From: Phyllobacterium sp. T1293
GTDB lineage: Bacteria; Pseudomonadota; Alphaproteobacteria; Rhizobiales; Rhizobiaceae
Length of the DNA stretch: 64,000 bases
Assembly: GCF_020731415.2 (NCBI RefSeq)
Contig: NZ_CP088276.1
Coordinates: 412,848-476,847 of the forward strand
Reading direction: 5' to 3'
Part shown: positions 62,701-64,000 of the stretch, in pieces
Layout of the letters: each line of letters starts with the position of its first letter
Position numbering within the stretch: position 1 is the first letter of the stretch
Program-made: the position numbers and the translations under genes
Notes under the pieces: generated by a model
The model's input: the letters and a program-made list of their open reading frames with translations, nothing else
The model's database searches: none
What the model was told of the DNA's origin: nothing

Positions 62701-64000
62701 TTCGTGACCTTAAATGTATAGTCAATTGTCGAGCCAGCCGTGCTGCCTGTCGGGGCCTTTGCCGTTTTTACTACCGTTAGAGCGCCAGAAGCTGTAATAG
62801 GTGTGGTTGTCCCGCTTGGCGGCGTCGTGATCGGTGTCGCACCACCAGGCGGCGTACCTGTTGCAGTCGCACTGTTGTTGACAACCCCGGCATCCACCTC
62901 CGCTTGTGTAATTGTGTGTGTGCCGGTGCAAACAGCAGTCGCACCGGGTGCCACCGTGCTCGGGCATGTTGCAGGAGCATTCAACTTCGGGTCAGTGATC
63001 GAGAGGGGCGAGAGCGCTACATCACCGGTATTGGTAATGGTGAAACTATACTGGATTGTCGAACCTGCCGTCGTTCCCGATGGGGTTCCAGCGCTTTTTA
63101 CCATCGTCATCGATGGTCGCTTTGGCGTATTGGTGAATGTACACGTAATATCGTCGCCAGCTGTCGGGGTTACCGAGAAGCTTGTTCCCGCCCCCGATGG
63201 CAATGTGGTGGTTGCACCAGTTTTGGCGTTTGTACAGGCTATCACGCCACCGTAAAGCGCGATTGGACTGGAACTGCCGCTGGCCATGGCTTCCGACAGG
63301 GTATAGGCGGTACCGACGCTTATATTGGAAAGCTGTGCCTGGCCGTTCGCCGCTGCACCGGCTCCCGTAGTTGTCGCGCTAATCGGGCCGTTGGCACCAG
63401 CGATTGTCAAGGCAAACTGGTCAGTTGCCGCAACGCGCGTGCCGGTCAGTGCTTTCTTGACAGTAATGCGGGCATCGTCATCAAGGATCGTATAGGTCGA
63501 GGTACCATTGGCAGCTGCACCACAGCTTGTCGCGCTGGCGATCGTGTATGAGCCCGGATTCGCCGTCATCGTAAACTGGATGGTCTTGTTTGGCTCAATA
63601 ATCGTGTCATTGACGATCGAAACACCGGTCGCAATACTCTGCGTTCCGTCATAATCACCGGCTGGGATAGTGACATTAAATGTGTTCGTACCGTTTGGTG
63701 TTGTATAATCTGTACCGAGCGTGGCTGTACCGCTCAGCACTACCTGTACAGTTATTGCCGAGGTCAGCGTCCCCGCGATGCGGAAGGTGGGCAGATTTGC
63801 TGTTGCAATGCTTTCAGCACCTGACGCACTGCCGGGCTGGAACTCCACGTAAGGCGACAAGGTGATCTGAATGTTATCAAGGAAGTTACCGACACTACCC
63901 GCATTACCAGATGCGAAGCCGAGCGTCTGGACACCGGAGTTTCCGTTATAGGTGTAGGTGCCACTGCGATTGAACCAGGAAGAAGCATTCGCCACAGACG
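53778..64000 (-). CDS. Giant DUF11-repeat surface protein (N-terminus outside window)
   Basis: At least 3405 residues; the frame is open through the right edge and the real start is not visible. From N to C: unknown segment, a Calx-beta-type unit (about 63480-63850), a prealbumin-like block (about 63120-63480), about 25 tandem DUF11-type repeats of about 110 residues (about 63120-54830, pattern xKxAGTPxGNxxGSTIxYTF), one divergent DUF11 domain (RRGEKAPFTIKVTNKTNSNV), an SdrD-B-like domain with a Ca-loop (FDDLNSNGYQDEGEPGLPGV), and an OmpA-like C-terminus (ERMDAIQEEIAKRWKSAGG). Repeat 25 has a Ca-binding-type insert (DVNGNGFVDADD). It is probably a long fibrous adhesin anchored at the outer membrane or peptidoglycan. 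The next gene is a coupled barrel protein. Confidence 0.9.
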   Translation of the reverse strand, partial: SVANASSWFNRSGTYTYNGNSGVQTLGFASGNAGSVGNFLDNIQITLSPYVEFQPGSASGAESIATANLPTFRIAGTLTSAITVQVVLSGTATLGTDYTTPNGTNTFNVTIPAGDYDGTQSIATGVSIVNDTIIEPNKTIQFTMTANPGSYTIASATSCGAAANGTSTYTILDDDARITVKKALTGTRVAATDQFALTIAGANGPISATTTGAGAAANGQAQLSNISVGTAYTLSEAMASGSSSPIALYGGVIACTNAKTGATTTLPSGAGTSFSVTPTAGDDITCTFTNTPKRPSMTMVKSAGTPSGTTAGSTIQYSFTITNTGDVALSPLSITDPKLNAPATCPSTVAPGATAVCTGTHTITQAEVDAGVVNNSATATGTPPGGATPITTPPSGTTTPITASGALTVVKTAKAPTGSTAGSTIDYTFKVTNTGNVTLSSIVVTDPKIPAPGPTCPVTQLAPNVSTICTGTHTITQLEVDAGKVDNSATATGTPPAGTPITSAPSPTSTPLTRTGSVSVTKTAGAPSGNSAGSTIAYSFSVQNTGNVTLTNLVINDAKLDAAATCAQTTLAPNAVTTCTGTHTITQGEVDAGTSNNTAQATTKGPDGNPVNSTNSTAITPLTRSASLTIAKVAGTPTGATAGSTIPYTFTVRNTGNVTLTAVVINDAKLNAAAVCDVTSIAPNASAICTGTHTITQAEVNAGTSNNSATASGTPPTGGAITSTPSTTATPLASAPALTIDKSAGTPTSNAAGGTIAYTFVVKNTGNVTLTSVGINDARLSSPATCPVTTLQPGDSTTCTGSHTITQDEVNAGTADNSATANGTPPTGPKAISGPDGTSTPLTRTSSITIDKSAGAPSGNIPGSTITYSFRVENTGNTTLVNIGVNDSKLTTAPVCAATTLLPGTNTTCTGTYTITQTDVDAGQVVNSATSTGTSPTGPVTSTPSAKTTPITQSKSITINKVAGTPTGNAAGQTIPYTFTVKNTGNITLTAIAITDVKLDAAAVCTTTTLAPGADTTCTGTHTITQAEVNAGRVTNSAIVSGTPPSGPVITGGPSTTDTPLTRSPALTVDKQAGTPTGNSAGATISYTFKVVNTGNVTLTGLVINDPKLNAAAVCPVTTLAPGADTTCTGTHTVTQDEVNGGTVNNSATATGTSPTGTGVTSPPDTTATPITRTPNLTILKTASPVTGNRVGDTITYSFRVENTGNVTLTNVKVTDLLPNIILAGGPIATFVPGAVDTTTFTATYTLVQADIEAGVVNNSATAKGTPQGGGAELSSAPSTTSTPITAASALSLVKRAGAPSGNTENSTIVYTFQITNTGNVLVTNIAVNDPKLTNITCNATSLAPEAVTTCTGTYLITQGEVNAGKVDNTATASGTPSRGTSPVVSNPSQTTTPIAAAPAINLVKTAGTPSGNSAGSTIVYTFTVKNTGNLPLTAVNVTDPLLAVPGGPVSLAPNATHVFTATYTITQADVNRGEVINTAEATGTSGSTTVKDDDSAVVSIRQAPELSLVKTHGTPTGSVVGSTIPYTFTLQNTGNLPLTNVTVTETLVGVVLTGNPIATLAVNETKTVTGVYTITQADIDRGHVTNSATASGTDSNGTPVPSLQSSTDTPIEQKPSLAIVKDVVAGTPAQNRAGSKIDYTFVVTNNGNLPLTNISVSDGKLDAAATCPVTALAPGAQTTCTGSHTLTQADVNAGKVTNTATAAGQTAGGKSVISPPSTKEKTIPEEGALVIVKSATPPTGNTAGSIVHYTFVVTNTGNIPLTLVDVADNRIDVDVSGGPYTMQPGETKTFTADYTLKQADIENGTILNTATASGRTPTDKVITSPPDSFTTNVPAAAALTIAKNAGTLSGQTAGSTLPYTFTVTNTGNVKVTGIVVHDAKIATITCDKTALDPKEVAQCTGTYTIKQGDVNAGFVNNTANATGTPSRGSPSITSNDSQTSTPIKSAAAISLQKVAGTPTGNKKGSTVPYTFTVENIGNVTLSAIAISDNKLLTAPVCALTLLDPGKSTTCTGTYTLTQDDVNIGTVVNEATVSGTPPTGSAVTATDDATVNITASPSLKVEKFAGTPSGNTVGSTISYTFRVENTGNVTLKDVALSDQLADVVLSGGSIATFEPGTVNTTTFTAVYTLKQEDVDRGSVVNTVTGSGTAPNGTVVKGDGTVTSLITSAASITLDKKASAPTGNTARSTITYTFTVKNTGNVTLKTIAVTDNKLTSPPVCAATELAPNATTICTGIYTLTQDDVNTGRVDNSADVKGTPPTGPDVKGTSGISTVIPAAAGITLEKKAGTPSGNAVGSTIDYTFTVKNTGNVTLRGITLTDILPGIVLAGGPIDLDPDKEDATTFKARYTLTQTDINAGKVDNKATVSGKPDNSPAVTGDSATVSTPITSAPAMTVEKTAGTPSGNTVGSTIAYTFKITNTGNVTLSNIKLADQMAGVVLTGGSIATLNPTDIDTTTFTAVYKLTQADIDNGSVTNKVIANGLTPDNKPVSADSQVITNITAAPAITLVKTAGVPSGNTVDATVDYTFTVKNTGNVTLKNITLADPLTGIVLTGGPILELLPNAEDTTTFTAQYKLKQADIDAGKVVNTATVTGNPPTGAAVSGSGTATALIKATPSLSLIKKATSGDPYTAVGGKVTYDYVVTNSGNVTITQAIAVTDDKIAAVSCPALPTGGLAPKATLTCTGTYTIVQTDLDVGSVTNNANATDGTTTSPVATVTVKATLSPGLSVEKKAGTPSGNTVGSTIDYTFTVKNTGNVTIKGIALADSLPGVVLTGGPIDLAPGAQDTATFKARYTLTQADLNAGKVVNTATVSGTPATGGNAVTSPPSQVTTPVTPNASLTVVKSAGKPSGNTVGSTIDYTFTVTNTGNVDLTNVTVADALPNVVLSGGPIALLKAGTDDKATFTARYTLVQADLDAGQVVNSATASGTPSSGGTAVTSAPSTWTAPIEQQPKIEVTKAGKINDVNGNGFVDADDTITYSFVVKNTGNVVVNDIAPVDAGPTFNGKPAAGKLGAFSPGPTAIAPGQTHTFTATYKLAQSDVDDAAGVKDGVLNKATARGYYRGGATGGTAVDAAEAKAVLDLPAAQPSDVTITKQAGLRQIRRGEKAPFTIKVTNKTNSNVGGVNVIDRMPSGFRYVDGSATVNGVAVTPVINGLSVLFENISLGPKAEVVIRLQMLALSSAGPGKHVNRAQVTGPGGNRLAPDASASVEIVVEPVFDCGDIVGKVFDDLNSNGYQDEGEPGLPGVRVVTVRGLLITTDKFGRFHVACADLPDSRIGSNFIMKLDPRTLPTGYRLTTENPRVIRLTAGKMSSLNFGASLGRVVRLDLKDEAFETGGNTLKDQWEKGLDQLITVLKEKPSTLRISYIAGSATPLVTERMDAIQEEIAKRWKSAGGGYELNIETRVEAGK
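54830..63120 (-). repeat. Tandem array of about 25 DUF11-type repeats (about 330 bp each)
   Basis: Each unit is about 110 codons and begins with a lysine-containing strand and NTGNVTL-type core, ending (N/D)xATAxGTP. Two subtypes alternate. Fourteen units carry a cysteine pair (for example VCPVTTLAPGADTTCTGTHT). Ten lack cysteine and carry VVLTGGPIxxL...TTFTAxYTLTQ instead. The first eight units, on the N-terminal side, are all of the cysteine type. The final unit (about 55160-54830) is a variant with an inserted acidic loop. Confidence 0.88.

Noticed and set aside
54830..63120. CRISPR-like or other non-coding repeat interpretation of the periodic region
   Set aside because: The periodicity of about 330 bp is in frame across the whole open reading frame and encodes DUF11-type domains.
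54747..63551. Many plus-strand frames opposite the repeat array, Cys/Arg-rich
   Set aside because: They recur with the period of the repeats and are antisense shadows of the giant protein.

Overview
The window looks like chromosomal sequence from an alphaproteobacterium of the Rhizobiales, most likely Brucellaceae (Ochrobactrum/Brucella sensu lato). This is inferred from moderately high GC, many oligopeptide-type ABC importers, an AmiC/AmiR-type amide sensor pair and a large DUF11-repeat surface protein. No rRNA, tRNA or CRISPR array was seen.

1-9.2 kb (minus strand): a decayed autotransporter passenger at the left edge, then a compact seven-gene operon reading leftwards: AmiC-like sensor, AmiR-like ANTAR antiterminator, two permeases, periplasmic binding protein, formamidase/acetamidase and a double ATPase. 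Between its likely promoter and the first start codon is a well-formed intrinsic terminator overlapped by a competing hairpin. That layout suggests the operon is switched on by amide-controlled antitermination of its own leader.

9.2-17.5 kb: an eroded accessory stretch. It holds a dihydroxyphthalate-decarboxylase-like pseudogene, ISL3 and IS3 transposase relics, an SDR/LysR divergent pair with a palindromic operator, a DUF2235-like hydrolase, and a TetR gene translationally coupled to an Lnt-like membrane N-acyltransferase paralogue.

17.5-42.3 kb: a large catabolic island that appears built for importing and dismantling peptides, probably ones containing D-amino acids. Module A (minus) is a binding protein, DppBCDF-type transporter, serine S12 hydrolase, M81 peptidase and D-amino-acid dehydrogenase-like flavoprotein, with a divergent RpiR-type regulator. 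Module B has a XRE-cupin regulator, a second complete transporter, a second M81 peptidase, an M55 D-aminopeptidase, a creatininase-family amidohydrolase, an orphan DppA, a second DAO-family flavoprotein and a D-serine-dehydratase-like PLP enzyme. A shared 18-bp motif, expanded to a perfect 11-bp inverted repeat at one site, lies in both divergent intergenic regions of module B and links them as one probable regulon.

42.3-49.9 kb: an envelope region. It has a secreted coiled-coil/Tyr-rich protein, two tandem paralogous small membrane proteins, a PepSY-like protein with an OmpR/PhoQ-type two-component system preceded by an 11-bp-spaced direct repeat, a secreted GH114 glycosidase and some broken coding sequence.

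49.9-64 kb (minus): a giant surface protein, cut by the window edge, with about 25 tandem DUF11-type repeats of about 110 residues in Cys-pair and Cys-free subtypes. It is translationally coupled to a 1275-residue outer-membrane beta-barrel protein, and the two probably form one surface apparatus.
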